Positions 42,992 through 52,615 of a stretch of DNA of 64,000 nucleotides are shown piece by piece. Location: the NCBI RefSeq assembly GCF_009176305.1, contig NZ_BLAJ01000012.1, positions 1 to 64,000 on the forward strand, read 5' to 3'. The translations under genes and the position numbers were made by a program. Within the stretch, counting starts at the first letter, position 1. Each line of letters begins with the position of its first letter. The notes under the pieces were generated by a model. It saw nothing but the letters and a program-made list of their open reading frames with translations. It was not told where the DNA came from and did no database searches. Source of the stretch: Martinezella dioscoreae (GTDB lineage Bacteria; Pseudomonadota; Alphaproteobacteria; Rhizobiales; Rhizobiaceae).

Positions 42992-43597
42992 TTGTCGGAC
43001 GTGACAAACGCAGACAATACCAATGAACCCCGGCTGATCGTCGAAACCGGCCTTGATCAGCGCGTCGCCGCGATCATCGAGCCCGTGCTTGTGGGCATGG
43101 GCTTCCGTCTGGTGCGCGTGCGCCTCCTCAATCTGAACGGCCTGACACTGCAGATCATGACCGAGCGCAACGACGGCACCATGACCGTCGAGGACTGCGA
43201 AGAGGTCTCCATGGCCATTTCTCCGGTCCTGGATGTGGAAGATCCGATCGATAAGGCGTATCATCTCGAAGTGTCTTCGCCGGGTATCGACCGCCCGATG
43301 GTGCGAAAGTCGGATTTTCAGCGCTGGATCGGCCATATCGTCAAGTGCGAAACGTCGATCCTCGTCGATAACCGCAAGCGTTTCCGCGGCAAGATCGCCG
43401 CCGTCGACGATGACGGCTTCACGATCGAACGCGACCAGGTCGCCTATGGCGAGGAGCCCAAGGTGACCATTCCGTTCAGCACGCTGGCCGAGGCCAAGCT
43501 GATCCTGACGGACGATCTCATCCGCGACGCGCTGCGCGCCGATAAGCTGGCGAAAGCCGAGGCAGCGAACCAGAACGAAGCGGACGACCAGGAATAA
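42992..43597 (+). CDS. Ribosome maturation factor RimP
   Basis: Helps assemble the 30S subunit; 201 residues. N-terminal domain with [26 protein letters not shown], the conserved [18 protein letters not shown] and [12 protein letters not shown], then a Sm-like C-terminal barrel. Acidic tail. The TTG at 42992 is preceded by GGAGTG and starts the homology ([14 protein letters not shown]); the ATG at 42977 is an alternative. It leads the nusA-infB operon, the standard arrangement. Confidence 0.93.
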   Translation: MSDVTNADNTNEPRLIVETGLDQRVAAIIEPVLVGMGFRLVRVRLLNLNGLTLQIMTERNDGTMTVEDCEEVSMAISPVLDVEDPIDKAYHLEVSSPGIDRPMVRKSDFQRWIGHIVKCETSILVDNRKRFRGKIAAVDDDGFTIERDQVAYGEEPKVTIPFSTLAEAKLILTDDLIRDALRADKLAKAEAANQNEADDQE

Positions 43598-43660
43598 CCG
43601 ATCAACGAACCGCCTGACGGAACGGGAAACCTAAAGGCAGGAAGACGGAGACTAAGAACA

Positions 43661-45271
43661 ATGGCAGTCAGTGCGAACCGGCTAGAACTTCTGCAGATCG
43701 CAGATGCAGTGGCGCGCGAAAAGGTCATCGACCGCGAGATCGTGCTTGCCGCAATGGCGGATGCGATCCAGAAGGCCGCGCGCTCGCGTTATGGCACGGA
43801 ATCGAATATCCGCGCCGATATCAATCCGAAGACGGGTGAAATCCGCCTCCAGCGTCTGCTCGAAGTGGTCGAAAAGGCCGAAGACTATTCCACGCAGATC
43901 CCGCTAGAACTGGCCCGCGACCGCAACCCGGACGCAGCCCTCGGCGATTTTATTGCCGATCCGCTGCCGCCGATGGATTTCGGCCGCATCGCCGCCCAGT
44001 CGGCCAAGCAGGTCATCGTGCAGAAGGTGCGCGAAGCCGAGCGTGACCGCCAGTTCGACGAATTCAAGGACCGTGTCGGCGAAATCGTCAACGGCACCGT
44101 CAAGCGCGTCGAATACGGCAACGTCATCGTCGACCTCGGCCGTGGCGAAGGCATCATCCGCCGCGACGAAATGATCCCGCGTGAAAACTTCCGCTATGGC
44201 GATCGCGTCCGCGCCTATGTCTACGACGTGCGCCGCGAGCAGCGCGGCCCGCAGATCTTCCTGTCGCGCACGCATCCGCAGTTCATGGTCAAGCTCTTCA
44301 CCATGGAAGTGCCCGAAATCTACGACGGCATCATCCAGGTGAAGTCGGTCGCCCGCGATCCGGGTTCGCGCGCCAAGATCGCCGTCATCTCGAACGACTC
44401 GTCGATCGATCCGGTCGGCGCCTGCGTCGGTATGCGCGGTTCGCGCGTTCAGGCCGTCGTTGGCGAGCTGCAGGGCGAAAAGATCGACATCATTCCCTGG
44501 TCCAGCGAGCCGGCGAACTTCGTCGTCAACGCGCTGCAGCCGGCCGAAGTCGCCAAGGTCGTTCTCGACGAAGATGCGGAGCGCATCGAAGTCGTGGTGC
44601 CGGACGAGCAGCTTTCGCTCGCCATCGGCCGCCGCGGCCAGAATGTCCGCCTCGCCTCGCAGCTGACCGGTTGGGATATCGACATCATGACGGAAGCCGA
44701 GGAATCGGAACGCCGTCAGAAGGAATTCAACGAGCGTACGAACCTGTTCATGGACGCGCTCGACGTCGACGAGATGGTCGGCCAGGTTCTGGCCTCGGAA
44801 GGCTTTGCCGCCGTCGAGGAACTGGCTTACGTCGATCTGGACGAAATCTCCTCGATCGACGGCTTCGACGAAGATACCGCCCAGGAAATCCAGACGCGCG
44901 CCCGCGAATATCTCGAAAAGCTCGAAGCGGAGATGGACGAGAAGCGCAAGGCGCTCGGCGTTTCCGACGAGCTTCGCCAGATCAACGGCATGACTGCACA
45001 GATGATGGTCGCCCTCGGCGAAGACGGCATCAAGACGATCGAGGACTTCGCCGGCTGCGCCGCCGACGATCTCGTCGGCTGGAGCGAACGCAAGAACGGC
45101 GAAACGAAGAAGTTCGAAGGCCTGTTCTCCAAGCTCGAAGTCTCGCGCGTCGAAGCCGAACAGATGGTCGTGCAGGCCCGCCTGCTGGCCGGCTGGATCA
45201 CCGAAGCCGATCTCGCCGCCGAAGCCGAAGAGGTATCGGAAGGTGAAGGCGAGGCCGAGCAGGAAGCATGA
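43661..45271 (+). CDS. Transcription termination/antitermination factor NusA
   Basis: RNA polymerase-binding factor, 536 residues. N-terminal polymerase-binding domain (1-125), S1 domain (about 135-200: [29 protein letters not shown]), two KH domains ([48 protein letters not shown]) and C-terminal acidic repeats for interaction with other factors. It is between rimP and ylxR, overlapping the latter by four bases. Confidence 0.97.
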   Translation: MAVSANRLELLQIADAVAREKVIDREIVLAAMADAIQKAARSRYGTESNIRADINPKTGEIRLQRLLEVVEKAEDYSTQIPLELARDRNPDAALGDFIADPLPPMDFGRIAAQSAKQVIVQKVREAERDRQFDEFKDRVGEIVNGTVKRVEYGNVIVDLGRGEGIIRRDEMIPRENFRYGDRVRAYVYDVRREQRGPQIFLSRTHPQFMVKLFTMEVPEIYDGIIQVKSVARDPGSRAKIAVISNDSSIDPVGACVGMRGSRVQAVVGELQGEKIDIIPWSSEPANFVVNALQPAEVAKVVLDEDAERIEVVVPDEQLSLAIGRRGQNVRLASQLTGWDIDIMTEAEESERRQKEFNERTNLFMDALDVDEMVGQVLASEGFAAVEELAYVDLDEISSIDGFDEDTAQEIQTRAREYLEKLEAEMDEKRKALGVSDELRQINGMTAQMMVALGEDGIKTIEDFAGCAADDLVGWSERKNGETKKFEGLFSKLEVSRVEAEQMVVQARLLAGWITEADLAAEAEEVSEGEGEAEQEA

Positions 45272-45960
45272 TGAGCGCAGAGGGGCCGAAGGCCGCGCCC
45301 GAAGACGACGATCTTTCGGGTGACGGCGCAAATGGCCGTATGTGCATCGTAACACGCGAAAGCGGATCGCCGGATGAGCTGATCCGCTTCGTCGCCGCTC
45401 CGGACGGAACAGTCGTTCCGGATCTGAAGCGGCAGCTGCCGGGACGCGGATGCTGGGTCAAGATCGACCGGGCGCTCGTGGACAAGGCAGTGGCAAAGAA
45501 GTTGTTCTCCCGCGCTCTGAAGGCGGAGGTGACCGCGCCGAGCGATCTCGGCGCCACCGTCGACCGCCTTCTAGCGGCGCAACTGGCCGGGATGATGAAC
45601 ATGGCACGCAAGGCGGGCCAGTTCGTATCCGGCTCGTCGAAGGTGGATGGCGCCGTTCGCAACGGGTCGGCACTTGCCGTGTTCCATGCGATGAACGCCG
45701 CCGCCGATGGCGTGCGCAAGATCGATCAGGCAAGGAAGGCCTGGCATCTCGGCATGGAGACCGAAGCGGAAATACCGTCCTTCCGTGTCTTTACGGAGGC
45801 GGAAATGGACGAACTGATGGGCCAGAATGCTTTTATCCATGCCGCAGCGCTTGCAGGGCAGGCGGGTGAGGGTGTAGTGAAGCGCGCAAACCTGCTCGAA
45901 CGGTACCGCAACGGCGGTCAGTCCCGGGCAACGGGCGGCGCTGGCCGGCGAAAACAATGA
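45268..45960 (+). CDS. YlxR (DUF448) and L7Ae-like RNA-binding fusion protein
   Basis: 230 residues in two domains. Residues about 20-95 are the YlxR family (RMCIVTRESGSPDELIRFV and GRGCWVKIDR with the basic RNA-binding patch). Residues about 105-200 are an L7Ae/L30e-like fold (LLAAQLAGMMNMARKAGQFVSGSSKV). In many bacteria these are two separate genes between nusA and infB; fusion is normal in rhizobia. It is translationally coupled to nusA (ATGA overlap). Confidence 0.88.
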   Translation: MMSAEGPKAAPEDDDLSGDGANGRMCIVTRESGSPDELIRFVAAPDGTVVPDLKRQLPGRGCWVKIDRALVDKAVAKKLFSRALKAEVTAPSDLGATVDRLLAAQLAGMMNMARKAGQFVSGSSKVDGAVRNGSALAVFHAMNAAADGVRKIDQARKAWHLGMETEAEIPSFRVFTEAEMDELMGQNAFIHAAALAGQAGEGVVKRANLLERYRNGGQSRATGGAGRRKQ

Positions 45961-46061
45961 CGCGGTCACCGGCCTTTGCCGGACGCCTCATTAAGGTACA
46001 TGCATTGAACGACAGGGTCTGACGGACGTTTCCGTGCCCTGTCCGAAGGAACAGGAACGGA

Positions 46062-48809
46062 ATGACCGACAATCAAGACGACAAGACGCTGAGTGTTTCG
46101 GGTAAGAAGACCCTCACCTTGAAGCCTTCAGGCGTAAACCAGGGCACCGTGCGCCAGGACATGGGCCGCGGTCGCACCAAGGCGGTCGTGGTTGAGACCC
46201 GTAAGCGCCGCCCGCTACGTCCTGAAGACGAAAAGCCAATCACGCCGGTAACGACATCGGCGCCCTCGGTGACGCGCGTCGCCGAACCGACGCCGCAGCC
46301 GCCGCGCCCGCCGCAGCCGGCTCCGCGCATTCATCAGCCTGGCGGCCAGCAGCAGCGGCCGGCACAATCCAACCAGGGCTATCAGCAGCGCCCGCAGCAG
46401 GAGCGCTCGTCGCGTCCGGTGGTTCTGAACCATCTGTCGGCCGACGAGATGGATGCTCGCCGCCGCGCGCTGGCTGACGCACAGGCCCGCGATGCGGCAG
46501 ACGCCGTTCGTCGCGCCGAGGAAGAAGCTCGCCGCCGCCAGGAAGAAGAAGCACGCCGCGTCGCCGAACAGGCCGAAGCTGCCCGTCGCGCTGCAGAAGA
46601 GGCCGCTCGCGCCGCAGAAGCAGCCAAGGTCGCCGAACAGGCCCCGGCCGCTCCAGTCGAGGCGAAGGTTGACGCTCCGAAGCCGGCTACGCAGCCTGCT
46701 CCGGCGCCGGCCGTTGTACGCCGTCCGGATGCTTCCGCCCCCCAGTCCGCCCGCCCCGGCGCAGCCGCCGCGGAAGCGCCGGCCAATCGCCGTCGCCCGG
46801 GCAACGAGGATGAGGAAGGCCGTGGCCCGTCCCGTGGTGCTCCGGTCCGTGGCAAGATCACCCGGCCTGAGCCGGCAAAGCCGGTCACCACGCGTCCGAA
46901 GACCGACGAAGAACGCCGCCGCGGCAAGCTGACGGTCACGACCGCCGATGTCGACGAAGACGGCAACGCACGCGGCCGCTCGCTTTCGGCCATGCGCCGC
47001 CGCCAGGAAAAGTTCCGCCGCAGCCAGATGCAGGAAACACGCGAAAAGATCTCGCGTGAAGTCGTGCTGCCCGAGACCATTACCATTCAGGAACTGTCGC
47101 AGCGCATGTCCGAACGCGCCGTCGACGTCATCAAGTATCTGATGAAGGAAGGTCAGATGATGAAGCCGGGCGACGTCATCGACGCCGATCTGGCAGAACT
47201 CATCGCCGGCGAATTCGGCCACACGGTCAAGCGCGTTTCGGAATCCGACGTTGAACAGGGCATCTTCAATGTTGCCGACGAGGAAGGCGAACTGGTTTCG
47301 CGTCCGCCCGTCGTCACCATCATGGGCCACGTCGACCACGGCAAGACCTCGCTGCTCGACGCCATCCGCCATGCGAACGTGGTCGCCGGCGAAGCCGGTG
47401 GCATCACCCAGCATATCGGCGCCTATCAGGTCGAGCAGAACGGTCAGAAGATCACCTTCATCGACACGCCCGGCCACGCCGCCTTTACGGCGATGCGCGC
47501 GCGCGGCGCCCAGGCGACCGATATCGCGATCCTCGTGGTGGCGGCTGACGACAGCGTGATGCCGCAGACGATCGAATCGATCAACCACGCCAAGGCGGCC
47601 GGTGTTCCGATCATCGTGGCGATCAACAAGATCGATAAGCACGAAGCCAATCCGCAGAAGGTCCGCACGGAACTGCTGCAGCATGAAGTCTTCGTCGAAT
47701 CGATGGGTGGTGAAGTGCTCGACGTGGAAGTCTCCGCGAAGAACCGCACCAACCTCGACAAGCTGCTCGAAGCCATCTTGCTGCAGGCGGAAATCCTTGA
47801 TCTCAAGGCCAATCCGAACCGCACGGCCGAAGGCACGGTCATCGAAGCCCAGCTCGACCGTGGCCGCGGCTCCGTCGCCACCGTGCTCGTGCAAAAGGGT
47901 ACGCTGCGTCCGGGCCAGATCGTCGTCGCCGGCGATCAGTGGGGCCGTGTTCGCGCGCTCGTCAACGACAAGGGCGAGCATGTGAAGGAAGCAGGGCCGG
48001 CCATGCCGGTCGAACTGCTCGGCCTTTCCGGTGCACCGCAGGCCGGTGACAAGTTCGCCGTCGTCGAAAGCGAAAGCCGCGCCCGCGAAATCTCGGAATA
48101 CCGCCAGCGCCTCACCCGCGACAAGGCAGCCGCTCGCCAGTCCGGTCAGCGCGGCTCGCTGGAGCAGATGATGTCGCAGCTGCAGACCTCGGGCATCAAG
48201 GAATTCCCGCTGGTAATCAAGGGCGACGTGCAGGGCTCGATCGAGGCCATTGCCGGCGCGCTGGAAAAGCTCGGCACCGACGAAGTGCGCGCGCGCATCG
48301 TCCATTCGGGCGTCGGCGGCGTGACCGAATCCGATATCTCGCTCGCCGGTGCATCCGACGCAGCGATCATCGGCTTCAACGTCCGTGCCAATGCTCAGGC
48401 CCGCACGCTGGCGGAGCGCGAAGGCATCGAGATCCGCTACTACAACATCATCTACGATCTGGTGGATGACGTGAAGGCAGCGATGTCGGGCCTGCTCTCT
48501 CCGGAGCGCCGCGAAACCTTCCTCGGCAATGCCGAGATCCTCGAGGTGTTCAACATCACGAAGGTCGGCAAGGTCGCGGGTTGCCGCGTCACCGAAGGCA
48601 AGGTCGAGCGTGGTGTCGGCGTTCGCCTGGTTCGCGACAACGTCGTCATCCACGAAGGCAAGCTCAAGACGCTCAAGCGCTTCAAGGACGAAGTCTCCGA
48701 AGTCAACATGGGCCAGGAATGCGGTATGGCCTTCGAAAACTACGAAGACATCCGCGTCGGCGATACGATCGAATGCTTCCGCGTCGAGCACATCACCCGT
48801 ACGCTGTAA
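46062..48809 (+). CDS. Translation initiation factor IF-2
   Basis: GTPase that places initiator tRNA on the 30S subunit; 915 residues. The first ~300 residues are Ala/Arg/Glu/Pro-rich, with a long coiled-coil-like repeat ([18 protein letters not shown]). An IF-2 N domain follows (about 330-400), then the G domain with GHVDHGKTS (about 421-429), DTPGHAAF and NKID, and domains II-IV. AGGAACGGA precedes the ATG. A terminator follows the stop closely. Confidence 0.97.
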   Translation: MTDNQDDKTLSVSGKKTLTLKPSGVNQGTVRQDMGRGRTKAVVVETRKRRPLRPEDEKPITPVTTSAPSVTRVAEPTPQPPRPPQPAPRIHQPGGQQQRPAQSNQGYQQRPQQERSSRPVVLNHLSADEMDARRRALADAQARDAADAVRRAEEEARRRQEEEARRVAEQAEAARRAAEEAARAAEAAKVAEQAPAAPVEAKVDAPKPATQPAPAPAVVRRPDASAPQSARPGAAAAEAPANRRRPGNEDEEGRGPSRGAPVRGKITRPEPAKPVTTRPKTDEERRRGKLTVTTADVDEDGNARGRSLSAMRRRQEKFRRSQMQETREKISREVVLPETITIQELSQRMSERAVDVIKYLMKEGQMMKPGDVIDADLAELIAGEFGHTVKRVSESDVEQGIFNVADEEGELVSRPPVVTIMGHVDHGKTSLLDAIRHANVVAGEAGGITQHIGAYQVEQNGQKITFIDTPGHAAFTAMRARGAQATDIAILVVAADDSVMPQTIESINHAKAAGVPIIVAINKIDKHEANPQKVRTELLQHEVFVESMGGEVLDVEVSAKNRTNLDKLLEAILLQAEILDLKANPNRTAEGTVIEAQLDRGRGSVATVLVQKGTLRPGQIVVAGDQWGRVRALVNDKGEHVKEAGPAMPVELLGLSGAPQAGDKFAVVESESRAREISEYRQRLTRDKAAARQSGQRGSLEQMMSQLQTSGIKEFPLVIKGDVQGSIEAIAGALEKLGTDEVRARIVHSGVGGVTESDISLAGASDAAIIGFNVRANAQARTLAEREGIEIRYYNIIYDLVDDVKAAMSGLLSPERRETFLGNAEILEVFNITKVGKVAGCRVTEGKVERGVGVRLVRDNVVIHEGKLKTLKRFKDEVSEVNMGQECGMAFENYEDIRVGDTIECFRVEHITRTL

Positions 48810-48836
48810 GCAATCCTTCGATTTGCTAGATATCAA

Positions 48837-48866
48837 AACCGCCGGCCGAAACCGGCGGTTTTTTTA
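48837..48866 (+). terminator. Intrinsic terminator after infB
   Basis: AACCGCCGG and CCGGCGGTT form a 9-bp stem, followed by five T, 28 bases after the infB stop. Confidence 0.88.
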
Positions 48867-48888
48867 AATGCCGCTAAATGGGTACGCC

Positions 48889-49233
48889 ATGGAGATCACG
48901 ACAGAGCTTGCAGGCGATCAATCCCTCACCGTCTCCTTCGTTCGCCAGCCGGCGGAACATGTCGCCGTGATGCGCCAGGCAGGACAGCGTTTTGCCCTTC
49001 GCCGTCCAAGGAATGCACAGAGCGAGACGGCCTGGTTCTTCGTGTCGGCGATCGCGGTCGGCGTAGCGCTTCCCGTCTTTTTCCATCTTCTTCGGGAATA
49101 TGTATTCATTCCCGTGTTCGGGCTGTCGCGATCGATCGGCCTGGGTGAGATGGCGATCATTTGGCTCGTACCGACACTGATCTGCTACGCACTGATCTTG
49201 CTCTATTTTAGGTGGCCACACGCCGACGCCTAA
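48889..49233 (+). CDS. YcxB-like membrane protein, N-terminal part
   Basis: 114 residues with two hydrophobic helices (about 45-70 and 86-106), preceded by a soluble strand-rich start (MEITTELAGDQSLTVSFVR). This is the N-terminal half layout of YcxB-like proteins. It ends in frame just as the C-terminal half starts in another frame (next entry), so the gene looks split by a one-base deletion. ATG at 48889 is a reasonable start though the ribosome site is weak. Confidence 0.55.
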   Translation: MEITTELAGDQSLTVSFVRQPAEHVAVMRQAGQRFALRRPRNAQSETAWFFVSAIAVGVALPVFFHLLREYVFIPVFGLSRSIGLGEMAIIWLVPTLICYALILLYFRWPHADA

Positions 49234-49502
49234 GGGTGATGCAATCGCGCCTGCGCCCTGATGTCACCGTCACTGTCACGATCACGCCCGAACGTGCCGC
49301 CTGGAATTCGGCGCAGACATCGATTTGGCTTGGCTGGAGCGAGATCTTGAATATCAGCCGCCGCCGCGGACGGATTGAATTCGATACCGAAACCTTTGTC
49401 ACCTACATCCCGGCATCCGCCTTTGCCGATCAGGACGCTCAGGATGCCGCTTTCGAAAGGATTCTCGGCTTCTGGCAGGCCGCAAACCCTCTCCAGCCTT
49501 GA
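49212..49502 (+). pseudogene. YcxB-like protein, C-terminal part in shifted frame
   Basis: 96 residues from GTG at 49212, overlapping the preceding frame by 22 bases. The core (TPERAAWNSAQTSIWLGWSE, then RGRIEFDTETFVTYIPASAF and FERILGFWQ) matches the C-terminal YcxB-like soluble domain: strand, Trp/Leu-rich turn and a closing helix. GTG has no ribosome site, which argues for one original gene of about 200 codons. Translational coupling of two genes remains possible. Confidence 0.5.
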
Positions 49503-49570
49503 CCTTTGCGCCGGATCGAGTCATTTGACCCGCTTTATCGCGTCCAAAGGACGCTGCTAACGGAACAACC

Positions 49571-49978
49571 ATGACCAGACCAACTTCTTCCGCGCCTTCG
49601 CAGCGCATGCTTCGCGTCGGCGAGCAGGTGCGCTCAGCGATCACGCAGGTTCTGCAGCGCGGCGAAGTGCGCGACGACCTGATCGAGCGCACCGTGATCT
49701 CCATTTCCGAAGTGCGCATGTCGCCCGATCTGAAGATCGCGACCGCCTTCGTGACGCCGCTTGGCGTTACCGACCACGGCGCCGTCATCGAAGCGCTGAA
49801 CCGCCATGCGAAATACATCCGCGGCCGTCTCGGCCCGCAGCTTCGCCAGATGAAGTACATGCCGGAAGTTCGCTTCCGCGACGATACGAGCTTCGACAAT
49901 TACAAGAAGATCGACGCGCTTCTGCGCTCGCCCGAGGTCAGCCGTGATCTCGACGACGATAACGACCAAGATCAATAA
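49571..49978 (+). CDS. Ribosome-binding factor A
   Basis: Binds the free 30S subunit in late maturation and cold adaptation. 135 residues: KH-like fold with [42 protein letters not shown] and [20 protein letters not shown], then an acidic tail [10 protein letters not shown]. It directly precedes truB (12 bases), the usual order. Confidence 0.95.
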   Translation: MTRPTSSAPSQRMLRVGEQVRSAITQVLQRGEVRDDLIERTVISISEVRMSPDLKIATAFVTPLGVTDHGAVIEALNRHAKYIRGRLGPQLRQMKYMPEVRFRDDTSFDNYKKIDALLRSPEVSRDLDDDNDQDQ

Positions 49979-49990
49979 CAGAGACAGAGA

Positions 49991-50923
49991 ATGTCCAAGC
50001 CACGCAAACCCAAGGGCCGTCCGATTTCGGGTTGGCTCATCCTCGACAAGCCGGTGGATTTCGGCTCGACCGAAGCCGTTTCCAAGATCAAGTGGCTGTT
50101 CAAGGCCCAGAAGGCGGGCCATGCCGGCACGCTCGATCCGCTCGCCTCCGGCATGCTGCCGATCGCACTTGGCGACGCCACCAAGACGGTTCCCTACGTC
50201 ATGGACGGCCGCAAGATTTATGAGTTCACCGTGACCTGGGGCGAAGAACGCGCGTCCGACGACCTTGAAGGCGAAGTGACCGCCACCTCCGACAAGCGTC
50301 CGAGCGAAGAAGATATTCGCGCGCTTCTGCCGAAATATACCGGCGTCATTCAGCAAGTCCCGCCGCAGTTCTCCGCCATCAAGATATCAGGCGAACGCGC
50401 CTATGACCTTGCTCGCGAAGGCGAGACGGTCGAGATCCCCTCACGCGAAGTCGAGATTTTCCGCCTGACGCTGCTCGCTTGCCCGGACGCCAATACAGCG
50501 CATTTCGAGGTCGAGTGCGGCAAGGGCACCTATGTGCGCGCGCTTGCCCGCGATTTCGGCCGTGATCTCGGCTGCTACGGCCATATTTCCGGCCTGCGCC
50601 GCAGCTTCGTCGCTCCCTTCGCCGAAGAGACGATGGTGCCGCTTGCCGATCTCGTGGCGCTGGAAGAGATCGAAGATACGGACGAGCGGCTTGCAGCCCT
50701 CGATGCGCTGCTGATCGACACGGCCGAGGCGCTGTCTTCGCTGCCGCATCTCGTCATCAGCGACGACCAGGCACACCGCCTGAAGATGGGCAACCCGATC
50801 CTGGTGCGCGGCCGCGATGCGCCGGTTGCCGAAACCGAGGCCTATGCCACGGCACGCGGCAAGCTGATTGCGATCGGCGAGATCGGCCAGGGCGAGTTCC
50901 GTCCGAAGCGCGTGTTCGGCTGA
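49991..50923 (+). CDS. tRNA pseudouridine-55 synthase TruB
   Basis: Makes pseudouridine 55 in the tRNA T loop. 310 residues. Signatures: [32 protein letters not shown] with catalytic Asp, [41 protein letters not shown] and a C-terminal PUA-like segment. Second gene of the rbfA-truB pair. Confidence 0.96.
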   Translation: MSKPRKPKGRPISGWLILDKPVDFGSTEAVSKIKWLFKAQKAGHAGTLDPLASGMLPIALGDATKTVPYVMDGRKIYEFTVTWGEERASDDLEGEVTATSDKRPSEEDIRALLPKYTGVIQQVPPQFSAIKISGERAYDLAREGETVEIPSREVEIFRLTLLACPDANTAHFEVECGKGTYVRALARDFGRDLGCYGHISGLRRSFVAPFAEETMVPLADLVALEEIEDTDERLAALDALLIDTAEALSSLPHLVISDDQAHRLKMGNPILVRGRDAPVAETEAYATARGKLIAIGEIGQGEFRPKRVFG

Positions 50924-51015
50924 CCTCAATCAACCGCAAATAGCGGCTATTGCGGGCGATGGCTATACGATATGTTCCCCGACGGGCCATCATGGCCCAT
51001 CCAAAGGGGGCAAAC

Positions 51016-51867
51016 ATGCGCAGCGTTGCATTCGGAATAGTTGCATTCCTTTCCCTGTTCCTGACGGTGACGAACGCCCAATCCGCCGAACGGTGGGCCG
51101 GGCTGCCGCCGTTCCCGCCAATGCCGCAGCCGAAGGCGAGCGGCATAGCCGATGTCAATGACATCAAGATGTATTATGCCGAATATGGCGAAGGTGACCC
51201 GATCCTCTTCATTCATGGCGGTCTCGGGAATGCCGATGTTTGGGGCGCTCAGGTTGCCGATTTTGCGAGAGATCATCTCGTCATCGTCGCCGACAGCCGC
51301 GGGCATGGCCGCTCGACGCGCAGCCAGCAGCCTTTCGGCTACGATCTGATGACCTCGGATTACGCCGCGTTGCTCGACTATCTGAAGGTCGGCAAGGTGA
51401 CGCTGGTTGGATGGTCCGATGGCGGCATCATCGGCATCGACATGGCGATGAAACATCCCGAAAAGCTGACGCGCGTGGTCGCCCAGGCCGCCAATGTCAC
51501 CATCGACGGCGTGAAACCCGATGTAATGAGCAACAAGACTTTCAACGACTACATCAACGTCGCTGGCGACTATTACCGGAAGCTGTCGCCGACCCCGAAC
51601 GAATATGAGGCATTCGTCAAACAGATCTCGAAGATGTGGGAGACGCAGCCGGCATGGACCGCAGCCGACCTCGGCAAGATCACGGTGCCAGTGACACTTG
51701 CTATCGGCGACCATGACGAAGCGGTGAAGCTGGACCATACCGAGATGATGGCGAAGGAAATCCCGGGCGCCAAGCTCGTCATCCTGAAGGATGCCAGCCA
51801 TTTCGCCATGCTGCAGGATCCGGAAGGCTACAATGCCATGATCCGGGATGCCATGGCGGGGCGCTGA
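51016..51867 (+). CDS. Exported alpha/beta hydrolase
   Basis: 283 residues. Signal peptide 1-24 (SVAFGIVAFLSLFLTVTNAQ). Alpha/beta hydrolase core: ILFIHGGLGNADVWG oxyanion region, nucleophile Ser in LVGWSDGGIIGID, acid in TLAIGDHDEAV and His in KDASHFAMLQDPEGYN. The start at 51016 is set by AAAGGGGG and the signal peptide; earlier in-frame ATG codons lack both. It is inserted between truB and rpsO; substrate unknown, resembling esterases or lactone hydrolases. Confidence 0.83.
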   Translation: MRSVAFGIVAFLSLFLTVTNAQSAERWAGLPPFPPMPQPKASGIADVNDIKMYYAEYGEGDPILFIHGGLGNADVWGAQVADFARDHLVIVADSRGHGRSTRSQQPFGYDLMTSDYAALLDYLKVGKVTLVGWSDGGIIGIDMAMKHPEKLTRVVAQAANVTIDGVKPDVMSNKTFNDYINVAGDYYRKLSPTPNEYEAFVKQISKMWETQPAWTAADLGKITVPVTLAIGDHDEAVKLDHTEMMAKEIPGAKLVILKDASHFAMLQDPEGYNAMIRDAMAGR

Positions 51868-51929
51868 AAGGCGCCCCGGGGAGAACCCTCTTTCCATTGG
51901 CGCTCATTTGGTTTATAGGCAGCGCCAGC

Positions 51930-51945
51930 ATCAGGCATGCCTGAT
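51930..51945. promoter_or_regulatory. 16-bp perfect palindrome upstream of rpsO
   Basis: ATCAGGCATGCCTGAT, self-complementary, 76 bases before the rpsO ATG. It is a possible protein-binding site; no family consensus comes to mind. Confidence 0.45.
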
Positions 51946-52020
51946 TGCATTCGCGGCCAATGCTGGACGACATCCCGGCGTTTGGCGACTTCAATCTCCT
52001 CTCATAGAAAGGACCATCCG

Positions 52021-52290
52021 ATGTCGATCACTGCTGAGCGCAAGGCTGCGCTGATCAAGGAATACGCTACCGCCGAAGGCGACACCGGTTCTCCGGAAGT
52101 CCAGGTTGCGATCCTGACCGAGCGCATCAACAACCTCACGGAACACTTCAAGGACCACAAGAAGGACAACCACTCCCGTCGTGGCCTTCTGACGATGGTT
52201 TCCAGCCGACGCTCGCTTCTTGACTACCTCAAGAAGAAGGACGAAGGCCGTTATACCAAGCTGATCAACAGCCTCGGTATCCGCCGCTAA
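52021..52290 (+). CDS. 30S ribosomal protein S15
   Basis: 89-residue rRNA-binding protein, one of the early assembly proteins. Sequence is canonical: [39 protein letters not shown] and [25 protein letters not shown] precedes the ATG. It is followed by pnp after 325 bases, the classic rpsO-pnp pair. Confidence 0.98.
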   Translation: MSITAERKAALIKEYATAEGDTGSPEVQVAILTERINNLTEHFKDHKKDNHSRRGLLTMVSSRRSLLDYLKKKDEGRYTKLINSLGIRR

Positions 52291-52615
52291 CGGAATTTCC
52301 GGCGGGCGTTCACCTGGACGCCCGCCGGATGCTTATGAAGGGTATAAACCCTTGAGACCAGTTTCCCTCGCGCCTTACGCCGGTGCGATGCGAAACCGCC
52401 GGCAGGCCGGATGGGCCGGTGCTGCCAACAACAACCGTTGACCTGTCATGGGGCAGGATTGCCGGATGCTTTCAGCCGAAGCTTCACGCTTCGGCCGACC
52501 TTCGAAAGCCTCTCGTTGTCTTGCCCGTGATGCGTCACATTTCGTGCGGTTGAAGATGTGCCCTGCCGAATTCGTCGGCCTCGGCGCCTTTTCCCGCATA
52601 GTGCAAGGACAAGAT
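52291..52615 (+). other. rpsO-pnp intergenic leader with hairpins
   Basis: TCCGGCGGGCGT (52298-52309) pairs with ACGCCCGCCGGA (52318-52329), a perfect 12-bp stem without T tract. AGCCGAAGC/GCTTCGGC form a second stem near 52476-52494. In other bacteria this region holds the RNase III site through which PNPase controls its own mRNA. That role is inferred here. Confidence 0.6.

Noticed and set aside
46215-48836. Minus-strand open frame of 873 codons opposite infB
   Set aside because: Composition mirrors IF-2 codons, no domain resemblance; infB is certain.
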